A stretch of DNA of 32,722 nt from an uncultured Prevotellaceae bacterium (GTDB taxonomy: Bacteria; Bacteroidota; Bacteroidia; Bacteroidales; Bacteroidaceae). The translations under genes and the position numbers were made by a program. Below, in pieces: positions 22,990 to 30,333 of the stretch. The stretch lies in assembly GCA_946402905.1 (NCBI GenBank), contig CAMIYC010000034.1, positions 1 to 32,722 of the forward strand, read 5' to 3'. The notes beneath the pieces were generated by a model. That model saw nothing but the letters and a program-made list of their open reading frames with translations, did not search any database and was not told where the DNA came from. Position 1 is the first letter of the stretch. Every line of letters begins with the position of its first letter.

Positions 22990-23421
22990 ATGATTATGCT
23001 ATACGCCTTGAAGCATTGGCCTATGAGATACCTCTCACGCATCCTGCCCTCCACAGTGGTCGCGATCGTGTGCCTCAGCTTCATGAGCTGCGACCGCCCC
23101 ACTCTGCGCAAGCTGATCAACCGCTTCGGGGCTGAGAAGAAAGAGAAGCCCGAGGTATACCATGAGTTCCAGGGGTATAGCCCTGGCCTGAGGCGCAGCC
23201 GTGTGGAGGAGGATTTCAGTCGCTATCATTATTATATCGCCACCGACCCCGACGACTTCGACGACATCGAACCGGATATTTATTTCCGCCAAGACTACGA
23301 GACCTACGACGAGCCCGATATACAGTTTGACGAGGAGGCTTATTGGAGAGAGCATCCCATCCAGATAGACGGTCAGCCCGACATCCCCGACGTTGCTTCG
23401 GAATTGCAGAATAATGAATGA
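22990..23421 (+). CDS. Small acidic lipoprotein of unknown function
   Basis: A 143-residue protein. Its signal reaches a lipobox SFMSC (Cys34 from the first ATG). The internal ATG at 23023 would give a more typical signal, MRYLSRILPSTVVAIVCLSF, with Cys23. The mature part is short, unusually rich in Asp, Glu and Tyr (for example DPDDFDDIEPDIYF), and has no recognised domain. It starts 3 bp after the barrel gene, so it may be an accessory of that outer-membrane protein; this is inference from gene order. I do not recognise a family. Confidence 0.65.
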   Translation: MIMLYALKHWPMRYLSRILPSTVVAIVCLSFMSCDRPTLRKLINRFGAEKKEKPEVYHEFQGYSPGLRRSRVEEDFSRYHYYIATDPDDFDDIEPDIYFRQDYETYDEPDIQFDEEAYWREHPIQIDGQPDIPDVASELQNNE

Positions 23422-23432
23422 ATTCATTTCCC

Positions 23433-23551
23433 GCTCGGGCGGATTTGTAATCCGCCCGCACTGAGTATCAGCATTTGCAATGCGAAAAACATCTTTTATC
23501 GGATTATAAATCCTTATATTCAGAGCGGCTGGATTGCAAATCCAGCCGGGC
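23433..23551 (+). repeat. Multi-hairpin (BIME-like) element, copy 5
   Basis: It runs from GCTCGG to CCGGGC with the standard stem order. The first loop is TGT instead of TGC, and the middle closing pair is GAGTAT/ATATTC. It begins 11 bases after the stop codon of the small lipoprotein gene. Confidence 0.85.
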
Positions 23552-23928
23552 GTGAGCCGAGCGTGACTTACCATGGGGGAGCGCTGGCGACCTCGCCCGC
23601 CCAGTAAGAGCATTTGCTGATGACGCTGGCTAATGGAATTAAAATAAAAAAAACACTTCGTTTGACAAAAAAGTTCAAAAAGGGAAAAAAATGACGTCTA
23701 CGACGTCTGGAAAAAGGGTGAAAAATTTTTATGCCTGCCCTTTTTCAAGAGGTTCTCTACAAGAGGTGTAGGGACGCGGCGTGCCGCGTTGGCCGCGTGA
23801 GGATTTTTTACGAAAGAATTACGAAAAAGACGAAAGCATTACGAAAAATGAATGAATGCTCCGCATTCATAGGGATATCTATTGCGTAAATGATGCAGAA
23901 AAGACAGAAAGATGCAGAATTCTCATGC

Positions 23929-24290
23929 AAGAGGTGTAGGGACGCGGCGTGCCGCGTAATTGTGTAGGCTATAACTGAAAAAATGTACCATGCAGTTTTC
24001 GATCCTACATTTTTCCTCCTTTTTCCCAGTGCCAACGGCACTTTTTCTTCCTTTTATGTCAACATCGCAGACGTTTTTTTTGAGCCTTTTTGAACCTTTT
24101 TGCTGAGCGCAGCGTTTTTTTATTTTCATTCCATTAGCGTGGCAACCAGAGATTGTCACATGTGGATATGGCACAAGGCGTAAGAATACGTGGGGATTGT
24201 TTTACGAAAGAATTACGAAAAAGACGAAAGCATTACGAAAAATGAATGAATGCTCCGCATTCATAGGGATTTCAATTGCGGAAATATTGC
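23929..24290 (+). repeat. Composite repeat of about 360 bp, copy 2
   Basis: The order of blocks is the same as at 14827-15190, from TCTCATGCAAGAGGTGTAGG and the ACGCGGC hairpin to TTACGAAAAAGACGAAAGCA and an ATGAATGC hairpin (24246-24264). Differences are scattered single bases and changes in T-tract length, so the two copies are old relatives rather than a recent duplication. Confidence 0.8.
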
Positions 24291-24475
24291 AGAAAGATGC
24301 AGAAATCTCATGCAAGAGGTGTAGGGACGCGGCGTGCCGCGTCCTGAGGGGATTGGATTGCGAAAATATGCGAAAAAGGCGAAAATATGCGAAAATAATG
24401 AATGCTGCGCATTCATAGGGATATCTATTGCAAAAATATTGCAGATATTTTGCCAATGACGTTATTGCGAATTAA

Positions 24476-24569
24476 AACTACGGATCTATCTGATTTTTCT
24501 GATATTAAATGAATTATTATTTGGAAGAAGAAACAAACAAAATCAGCCAAATCTGATAAATCCGTAGTT
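24476..24569. repeat. Long inverted repeat AACTACGG...CCGTAGTT, copy 3
   Basis: Left arm AACTACGGATCTATCTGATT, right arm CTGATAAATCCGTAGTT, AT-rich centre. The sequence after the right arm (ATACTACAAGTATTGCAACG, then TACAACAAAGGACGCCCTA) resembles that after copy 1. Confidence 0.75.
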
Positions 24570-24639
24570 AATCATATATACTACAAGTATTGCAACGTAC
24601 AACAAAGGACGCCCTATTGCGGAAATGATGCGGTTACTC

Positions 24640-24865
24640 CGTCTCGGGATAAAAAATGAATAAATTCATTTGTTCTCCTCTCGACTTTTCGTAACTTTGC
24701 CGCTGCGCGACGAAGTTACTCCGTCTCGGCAATAAAAATGAATGCATTCATTTTGTATTGCACTCGACTTTTCGTAACTTTGCCTTTTCAAGACGAAGTT
24801 ACTCCGTCTCGGCAATAAAAATGAATGCATTCATTTTGTATTGCTCTCGACTTTTCGTAACTTTG
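24640..24865 (+). promoter_or_regulatory. Three tandem promoter cassettes before ilvE, 83-bp period
   Basis: Boxes TTTG/TAACTTTG lie at 24669-24672/24692-24699, 24752-24755/24775-24782 and 24835-24838/24858-24865. Every spacer is 19 bp and neighbouring -7 boxes are exactly 83 bp apart. The last two carry the perfect palindrome AAAATGAATGCATTCATTTT (24735-24754 and 24818-24837), whose final TTT is also the start of TTTG. The first has an 18-bp form (24654-24671). Upstream of each is GTTACTCCGTCTCGG. Confidence 0.88.
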
Positions 24866-24921
24866 CAGCCATAAATATGCTTGCTGTTATGGTGAGCTTA
24901 AAAACTAAAAATTTCAACATT

Positions 24922-25944
24922 ATGAAGAATTTGGATTGGGCAAACTTATCCTTTGGCTATCTGCCGACGGACTACAACGTGAGATGCTATTATCGTGACG
25001 GTAAATGGGGCGAGATCGAGGTCTGCTCCGACGAGTATCTGAAACTTCACATGGCGGCAACCTGCCTGCACTACGGTCAGGAAGCCTTCGAAGGGCTCAA
25101 GGCATACCGGTGCCCTGACGGTAAGGTGAGGGTGTTCAGGATGGACGAGAACGCTGCGCGGCTTCAGAGCACCTGCCGCGGCATCATGATGCCCGAGGTG
25201 CCCACAGAACTGTTTGAGGAGATGGTGACCCAGGTGGTGCGCCTCAACCAGGAGTATATCCCCACCTATGAGAGCGGGGCCACGCTCTATATCCGTCCGC
25301 TGCTCATCGGTACCAGCGCACAGGTGGGTGTGCATCCCGCCAAGGAATATCTCTTCATGATCTTCGTCACGCCCGTGGGGCCCTACTTCAAGGGCGGCTT
25401 CTCTACCAACCCCTATGTCATCATCCGCGACTACGACCGCTCCGCCCCTCTGGGCACCGGAAAATACAAGGTGGGCGGCAACTACGCTGCGTCGCTCTTC
25501 GCCAACAACCTGGCTCATGAGAAGGGATATGCTTGTGAGTTCTACCTCGACGCCAAGGAAAAGAAATATATGGACGAGTGTGGTGCTGCCAACTTCTTCG
25601 GCATCAAAGACAACACCTACATCACTCCGAAGTCGTCGTCGATCCTGCCCAGCATCACCAACAAGAGCCTGATGCAGCTGGCCGAGGACTTCGGCATGAA
25701 AGTGGAGCGCCGGGCCATCCCCGAGGAGGAGCTGGCTACATTTGAAGAGGCCGGAGCCTGTGGCACGGCAGCTGTGATCAGCCCCATCTCTTATATCGAC
25801 GACCTGGACACCGGAGAGCGCTTCACCTTCAGCAAGGACGGCCAGCCAGGGCCTGTGTCGAGGAAGCTCTACGACACGCTCCGCGGCATACAGTACGGCA
25901 CCATCGAGGACAAACATGGATGGACTAAAGTGGTCATTGAATGA
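24922..25944 (+). CDS. ilvE: Branched-chain amino acid aminotransferase
   Basis: Class IV PLP-dependent aminotransferase, the last step of leucine, isoleucine and valine synthesis and the first of their breakdown, using glutamate/2-oxoglutarate. The protein has 340 residues. The frame is open to 24841, but the conserved N-terminus begins at [17 protein letters not shown]. Motifs: the early [17 protein letters not shown] (47-62), RPLLIGTS (125-132), the Schiff-base Lys183 in [12 protein letters not shown], the cofactor-site [11 protein letters not shown] region and GTAAVISPI near the end. It is preceded by three tandem promoter cassettes with a 56-base leader from the last -7 box. Its stop codon overlaps the start of trmB (ATGA), so the two are translationally coupled. 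Confidence 0.95.
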   Translation: MKNLDWANLSFGYLPTDYNVRCYYRDGKWGEIEVCSDEYLKLHMAATCLHYGQEAFEGLKAYRCPDGKVRVFRMDENAARLQSTCRGIMMPEVPTELFEEMVTQVVRLNQEYIPTYESGATLYIRPLLIGTSAQVGVHPAKEYLFMIFVTPVGPYFKGGFSTNPYVIIRDYDRSAPLGTGKYKVGGNYAASLFANNLAHEKGYACEFYLDAKEKKYMDECGAANFFGIKDNTYITPKSSSILPSITNKSLMQLAEDFGMKVERRAIPEEELATFEEAGACGTAAVISPISYIDDLDTGERFTFSKDGQPGPVSRKLYDTLRGIQYGTIEDKHGWTKVVIE

Positions 25945-26711
25945 GCAAAGGCAAACTGGCGAAATTCGCCGATATGGAAAAATATGAGAACGTGTTCCAG
26001 TACCCCTATTCGGTGGTGGAACACGTTCCTTTTGAGATGCAGGGCCACTGGCGCGAGCGTTATTTCCACAACGACCATCCCATCGTGCTCGAGCTGGGCT
26101 GCGGTAAGGGGGAGTATGCGGTGAGTCTGGCACGTCTCTACCCCGATGTCAACTTCATCGGTGTGGACATCAAGGGGGCCAGGATGTGGACAGGTGCCAC
26201 GCAGGCCCTGAAGGAGGGTTTGCGCAACGTGGCCTTCCTGCGCACCAATATCGAGATTATCGACCGCTTCTTCGCCCAGGACGAGGTGCAGGAGATATGG
26301 CTCACTTTCAGCGACCCGCAGATGAAAAATCCGCGAAAGCGCCTCTCGAGCACCTATTTTCTGGAGCGTTACCGCCGTTTCCTGGTCGACGGTGGCGTGA
26401 TTCATCTCAAGACCGACTCCAACTTTCTCTTTACCTACACCACGCTGATGGTGGAGAAAAACAGGCTGCCCGTGCTCTTCCGCACCGAGGACCTGTATCA
26501 TGCGGAGGGGCTGGACGCTGAGACCCTGCGCATCCTCTCCATACAGACCTATTATGAGAGTATGTGGATAGCGCGCGGGCTCAACATCAAGTACATGAAA
26601 TTCTGTCTTCCCCGTGAAGGCGCGCTTCAGGAGAGCGAGATAGAGATACCCCTCGACGACTATCGCAGTTATCGCCGCGACAAGCGCAGTTCCAAGGAGA
26701 AAACCGTTTAG
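25941..26711 (+). CDS. trmB: tRNA (guanine-N7)-methyltransferase
   Basis: Methylates G46 of tRNAs using S-adenosylmethionine. The protein has 256 residues, slightly longer than average. The SAM-binding motif is [15 protein letters not shown] (50-64) followed by the acidic strand [11 protein letters not shown]. The TrmB signature appears as [17 protein letters not shown], where most bacteria have a PDPWPKKRH-like sequence; variants of this kind occur in Bacteroidota. The C-terminal catalytic region contains [12 protein letters not shown]. The ATG at 25941 overlaps the ilvE stop codon by 4 bases. The link between an amino acid gene and a tRNA-modification gene is probably just operon economy. 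Confidence 0.92.
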   Translation: MSKGKLAKFADMEKYENVFQYPYSVVEHVPFEMQGHWRERYFHNDHPIVLELGCGKGEYAVSLARLYPDVNFIGVDIKGARMWTGATQALKEGLRNVAFLRTNIEIIDRFFAQDEVQEIWLTFSDPQMKNPRKRLSSTYFLERYRRFLVDGGVIHLKTDSNFLFTYTTLMVEKNRLPVLFRTEDLYHAEGLDAETLRILSIQTYYESMWIARGLNIKYMKFCLPREGALQESEIEIPLDDYRSYRRDKRSSKEKTV

Positions 26712-26716
26712 GCGCA

Positions 26717-26868
26717 GACTGTGTCCAACATGTTTTCTTACACATCCACTCTCCATTTGCAGTGGTAATCAGTTCCCCCTCTAAGTTAGAGGGGGGTAGG
26801 GGGAGTGTGTATGCTTTCAAGAGAAACATTCACATGACATCTATACTACAACAAAAAAGGACACCCTA
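26717..26868 (+). mobile_element. MITE-like element with decayed left terminus
   Basis: The right end is GGACACCCTA (26859-26868) and the interior is closely similar to 7645-7802. The left end, GACTGTGTCC, is a mutated form of TAGGGTGTCC. It begins 6 bases after the trmB stop codon. Confidence 0.65.
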
Positions 26869-26943
26869 TTCTTTAATTACCTCCCGTTGGTCAGTGGGTC
26901 TTCGACAAATCTCTATAATTCTTGATAAAAAGACATAGGCCAT

Positions 26944-27284
26944 TCTAATCAAGAATTATAGAATTAAAGAATTCTCCATGAGGTCATCCACGATGGTAAC
27001 TATAATTCTTTAATTCACAAATTCTTGATAAAAATCCATTTGCCATTCTAATCAAGAATTATAGAATAAAAGAATTCTCCTTGATCTCATCCCCTTTGGT
27101 AACTAAAATTCTAAAATTCTATAATTCTTGATAAAAAGATATTGGAAAGTCTAATCAAGAATTATAGAATTAAAGAATTCTCCATGAGGTCATCCACGAT
27201 GGTAACTATAATTCTTTAATTCTTAAATTCTTGATAAAAAGATATTGGAAAGTCTAATTAAGAATTATAGAATTATAGAATTCT
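26944..27284. repeat. 103-bp tandem array of AT-rich inverted repeats
   Basis: TCTAATCAAG or its variant TCTAATTAAG starts at 26944, 27047, 27150 and 27253, exactly 103 bp apart. Each unit has a left arm like CAAGAATTATAGAATTAAAG, a centre containing GGTAACTA, and a right arm like ATTCTTTAATTC...AATTCTTG, so each unit is itself a hairpin. The fourth unit is partial. Single copies of the unit occur at about 7803-7940, 11020-11190, 18940-19030 and 32278-32480. Confidence 0.85.
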
Positions 27285-27307
27285 CGGCCGGCGGGGTGGA
27301 GAGGTGA

Positions 27308-28603
27308 TTATTGCAGCCGCCACTTGATCCACTCCATCTGCAGCCGGTTGGTGGCATCAGACGTCCAGTGCTCATTGATGGGAGTGATGAGGCTCTCCTT
27401 CTCGCAGGTCATCACATTCCATACCGCATACGAGGTAGTAGGCGGGCAGGTGTCGTCGTTGTAGCCCCACGTCATATAGACCGGACATTTCACATAGCGG
27501 GCGAAGTTGACCACATCGTAATAGGCCATGGTGCGCACGTGGGCATCGGTATACAGTCCGCGCTCAGCCTTGAAGTGAGGATAGCCGCTGGTGAGGCCGG
27601 CACTGCCAGCCGCCATGTCGCTCAGGGCGGGATGGTTGGCCACGCACAGGTCCACACGTGGGTCGAGGGCTGCCGTGATGATGGAGAGGGCTCCACCCTG
27701 GCTCCCGCCCATGACCGCCACATTCCTGCCGTCCCATTCGGGCAGGGAGGTGAGGAAGTCGATGCAGCGCACCAGTGCGGCGTAGACATGTCTCATGTAG
27801 TAGTTGTCGGGACTGTCGAGCCCCATTTCCAGGTATTCGCTGAAAGCCGAGCGGATGTCGCTGAAGTCGGCCTCTCCCATCGTGGGACGCATGCCGTGTA
27901 TCTCGGTCACGAAGCGTATCATGTTGTTTTCCTGGTAATAGCTGCGTGAGGTCACCTCCTTGATGGTCTTCACGCCGGCTCCCGGAGGTGTGAGCACCAC
28001 CGGACAGCTGCCCGGCTTGGCATCTTTAGGATAGAGCAGATAGCCATAGAGGTGATGGCGGCGGTCGGTCTGCAGCCTCACCAGATAGGCATCCACCTTG
28101 TCGTCAGACATCTCTTTCATATACTCACGGGTGTATTTCAAAGGGGTGGCACGGGCCTCGCTGATGGCTTTCTCCCAGAACGCCATGAAGTCTTTGGGCT
28201 CTTTGGTGAAGGGCTGTATCTTCTCCGGCGAGAATCCCACCTTGATGTGGTGTGAATAGGTCATGCCGTCGACGGTGGTTTTCAGACGCAGGTCGCGAAA
28301 GCCGGGAGTGCGGCTGGTGCCCATGTTGATGGTGGCATGTCCGTTTTTGAGCTTCACCGTACCCTTCTTGTCGCTCACCAGCAGGTCGGTGCCTATGGTA
28401 TATTCTATCATGCCGTCGCGGGGTATGCCGTATTTGTAGAATTGCACGTCGATGTGAGCATCCTCGCCGGTCTTGTAGAGCCAGTCGGCATGGTCGGGTA
28501 CGGTCACCCACAGACAGTCGCTCCTGTAGGGGTAGTTTTCGGCCTTGCCTGTGAGTATACAGGCCAGCAGCCATGTGAGCAATAATAAGCTTTTCTTTTT
28601 CAT
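27308..28603 (-). CDS. Secreted CE7-family acetyl esterase (acetylxylan esterase/cephalosporin C deacetylase type)
   Basis: A 431-residue exported alpha/beta-hydrolase. The signal peptide is about 1-21 (KKKSLLLLTWLLACILTGKA). A beta-rich N-terminal domain (about 25-125) precedes the AXE1 domain (PF05448). Catalytic residues: Ser301 in VMGGSQGGAL, Asp383 in GYNDDTCPP and His412 in INEHWTS, all in family positions. CE7 enzymes remove acetyl groups from xylan or small acetylated sugars. The signal peptide fits work on plant polysaccharide fragments in the periplasm, but no polysaccharide-utilisation genes adjoin it. It has its own promoter at 28644-28651. One long antisense frame on the opposite strand is a shadow. 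Confidence 0.92.
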   Translation of the reverse strand: MKKKSLLLLTWLLACILTGKAENYPYRSDCLWVTVPDHADWLYKTGEDAHIDVQFYKYGIPRDGMIEYTIGTDLLVSDKKGTVKLKNGHATINMGTSRTPGFRDLRLKTTVDGMTYSHHIKVGFSPEKIQPFTKEPKDFMAFWEKAISEARATPLKYTREYMKEMSDDKVDAYLVRLQTDRRHHLYGYLLYPKDAKPGSCPVVLTPPGAGVKTIKEVTSRSYYQENNMIRFVTEIHGMRPTMGEADFSDIRSAFSEYLEMGLDSPDNYYMRHVYAALVRCIDFLTSLPEWDGRNVAVMGGSQGGALSIITAALDPRVDLCVANHPALSDMAAGSAGLTSGYPHFKAERGLYTDAHVRTMAYYDVVNFARYVKCPVYMTWGYNDDTCPPTTSYAVWNVMTCEKESLITPINEHWTSDATNRLQMEWIKWRLQ

Positions 28604-28643
28604 CTTGATATGGTTTAGCAGATGGTCGTTTGTCAGATTTCTG

Positions 28644-28651
28644 CAAAAATA
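28644..28651 (-). promoter_or_regulatory. -7 box of the CE7 esterase gene
   Basis: On the minus strand the sequence is TATTTTTG, an exact match, 40 bases before the start codon. No clear -33 box was found. Confidence 0.55.
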
Positions 28652-28670
28652 CTCACTTTTTTCTAAAAAA

Positions 28671-28702
28671 ATTGATTTTGTCCATCATTATTTGTAATTT
28701 TG
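28671..28702 (+). promoter_or_regulatory. Promoter of the HMA-Mrp operon
   Basis: TAATTTTG (28695-28702) is an exact -7 box. ATTG at 28671-28674 lies 20 bp upstream as a three-of-four -33 box. The start codon is 39 bases downstream. Confidence 0.6.
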
Positions 28703-28741
28703 CACTTTATATGATGGTAATCCAAACAATTTGTTAGATAT

Positions 28742-29086
28742 ATGAGAAATTTTTTTATTACGATGTTTCTGCTGATGGTCTCTACCATGGCCATGGCAAA
28801 AGTAAGGACGGTGGTGCTGACCACCAATCCACAGATGCACTGTGCGAACTGTGAGAACAGAGTGAAGAAAAACTTGAAGGATGTGCCGGGCATCAAGTCG
28901 GTGGAGACCAGTGTAGCCGACCAGACCGTCACCATCAAGTATAATGACAAGAAGACCTCGGAAGAGGAGCTGATCAAGGCGTTTGAGGGATTCGGATATA
29001 AGGCCCGCCTGTTGGCTCAGGGCGAGAAGATCGTCAAGGAAGCCCATGAATGCAAGGAAGGTCAGGGAGGAGGCTGCGACGAATGA
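28742..29086 (+). CDS. Periplasmic heavy-metal-associated (HMA) domain protein
   Basis: A 114-residue exported protein. A signal peptide (about 1-19, ending AMA) is followed by one HMA/CopZ-like domain with the metal site MHCANC (32-37; Cys34 and Cys37). The rest follows the ferredoxin-like fold, for example VPGIKSVETSVADQTVTIKY. The C-terminal tail is short, with a second cysteine pair (HECKEGQGGGCDE). CopZ-type chaperones are usually cytoplasmic; the signal peptide puts this one in the periplasm, where it may bind Cu(I) or another soft metal. The stop codon overlaps the start of the mrp gene (ATGA). The metal and the reason for the coupling are unknown. Confidence 0.88.
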   Translation: MRNFFITMFLLMVSTMAMAKVRTVVLTTNPQMHCANCENRVKKNLKDVPGIKSVETSVADQTVTIKYNDKKTSEEELIKAFEGFGYKARLLAQGEKIVKEAHECKEGQGGGCDE

Positions 29087-30192
29087 CCCTCTATCCACGA
29101 CTCATCCTTGACGCCTTGGCTACCGTCACCTACCCGGGCACGAAAAAAAATCTGATAGAGAGTGAGATGGTGGCCGACAACCTGCGGATTGACGGCATGA
29201 AGGTGTCGTTCTCCATCATCTTCCCAAGAGACACCGACCCCTTCCTCAAGTCCACACTCAAGGCTGCCGAGGCAGCCATCCACTATCATGTGAGCCCCGA
29301 CGTGCAGGTAGACATCACACCCGAATATAAGTCGGCTCCACGGCCCGAGGTGGGCAAACTCCTGCCGCAGGTGAAAAACATCATCGCCGTCAGCTCCGGC
29401 AAGGGTGGGGTGGGTAAGAGCACCGTGGCTGCCAACCTGGCCATCGCCCTGGCGCGGCTGGGATACAAGGTGGGACTGCTCGACACCGACATCTTCGGGC
29501 CGTCGATGCCCAAGATGTTTGGCGTGGAAGATGCCCGTCCCTATGCGGTGCACAAAGACGGCCGCGACCTGATAGAGCCCATCTCACAGTATGGGGTGCA
29601 GCTGCTGAGCATCGGTTTCTTCGTCAATCCCGATACTGCCACTTTGTGGCGTGGAGGCATGGCGTCGAATGCCCTCAAGCAGTTGATTGCAGATGCCGAC
29701 TGGGGCGAGCTCGACTATTTCATCCTCGACACTCCTCCGGGCACCAGCGACATACACCTGACCCTGTTGCAGACGCTGGCCATCACCGGCGCGGTGATCG
29801 TGAGCACGCCGCAGAGCGTGGCCCTGGCCGACGCGCGCAAAGGCATTGACATGTATCGAAACGAGAAGGTGAACGTGCCCATCCTGGGACTGATAGAAAA
29901 CATGGCATGGTTTACACCTGCCGAACTGCCTCAAAACAAATACTTCATCTTCGGCAAGGACGGGTGTAAGAACCTGGCCAAGGAGATGAACATCCCCTTG
30001 CTGGCACAGATACCGCTGGTGCAGAGCATCTGTGAGAGCGGCGACGCGGGAGCCCCGGCTGCCACGCAGGTGGACACCATCACCGGTCAGGCCTTCATCA
30101 ATCTGGCACAAGCCGTGGTGACGGTGACCAATAAGCGCAACCGCGAGATGAAACCCACCCAGATCGTAGGTGTCAACACCAAGCACCAGTAG
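29083..30192 (+). CDS. mrp: Mrp/NBP35 (ApbC) family ATP-binding iron-sulfur cluster carrier
   Basis: A 369-residue cytoplasmic P-loop protein. The N-terminal 85 residues are a MIP18/DUF59-like domain. The Mrp domain has the deviant Walker A motif SSGKGGVGKST (104-114), DTDIFGPSMPKM and the switch region DTPPGTSDIHL. Family members bind and hand on 4Fe-4S clusters to apo-proteins. In E. coli ApbC a CxxC between the ENM motif and the C-terminus holds the cluster. Here the corresponding stretch is ENMAWFTPAELPQNKYFIFG, with no CxxC and only a single cysteine just after it (GKDGCKNL). The ATG at 29083 is preferred over the earlier frame start at 29050 because it overlaps the HMA stop codon and gives the normal N-terminus. 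Confidence 0.9.
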   Translation: MTLYPRLILDALATVTYPGTKKNLIESEMVADNLRIDGMKVSFSIIFPRDTDPFLKSTLKAAEAAIHYHVSPDVQVDITPEYKSAPRPEVGKLLPQVKNIIAVSSGKGGVGKSTVAANLAIALARLGYKVGLLDTDIFGPSMPKMFGVEDARPYAVHKDGRDLIEPISQYGVQLLSIGFFVNPDTATLWRGGMASNALKQLIADADWGELDYFILDTPPGTSDIHLTLLQTLAITGAVIVSTPQSVALADARKGIDMYRNEKVNVPILGLIENMAWFTPAELPQNKYFIFGKDGCKNLAKEMNIPLLAQIPLVQSICESGDAGAPAATQVDTITGQAFINLAQAVVTVTNKRNREMKPTQIVGVNTKHQ

Positions 30193-30245
30193 GCGGGGCT
30201 TAACGCTTTACACCTTTCGCTATAGGTATGGGTGTTTATCTGAAT

Positions 30246-30274
30246 GCGGGCGAGGGCGCCCGCGCTCCCGCATG
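30246..30274 (+). repeat. GCGGGCGA(G)-type GC hairpin, copy 3
   Basis: GCGGGCG-AGGG-CGCCCGC followed by GCTCCCGCATG, 53 bases after the mrp stop codon. It is the same element as at 14443-14470. No T-run follows. Confidence 0.65.
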
Positions 30275-30333
30275 TATCAGGTTGTTATTTAGCAATACTA
30301 AACATATTATATAATATTTAAAAACTCAACTTT

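Larger units (their letters stand above)
23422..24921. repeat. Non-coding 1.5-kb repeat and promoter region
   Basis: In order it holds: a multi-hairpin element (23433-23551); an inverted GC hairpin (23572-23600); a T/A-tract block resembling part of the composite repeat (about 23630-23740); ACGCGGC hairpins (23774-23789, 23942-23957, 24327-24342); ATGAATGC hairpins (23852-23870, 24246-24264, 24398-24416); a second composite repeat (23929-24290); the CCGTAGTT inverted repeat (24476-24569); and three promoter cassettes (24640-24865). Lysine-rich frames on the minus strand are low-complexity repeat sequence. Confidence 0.85.
26712..27307. repeat. Non-coding repeat region between convergent genes
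   Basis: It contains a MITE-like element (26717-26868), a short CCCGTTGGTCAGTGGGTCTT word also seen elsewhere (about 26883-26902), and a 103-bp tandem array of AT-rich hairpins (26944-27284). No gene was found. A terminator for trmB or the esterase gene is not obvious apart from the hairpins themselves. Confidence 0.8.

Noticed and set aside
23923..24174. Lysine-rich minus-strand frame in the composite repeat
   Set aside because: It is a translation of T-tracts. A similar but not conserved frame occurs in the partial copy at 10076-10369, so there is no sign of coding selection.
24946..26133. 395-residue frame antisense to ilvE and trmB
   Set aside because: Same reason: a shadow of two clearly identified genes, with no recognisable motif.
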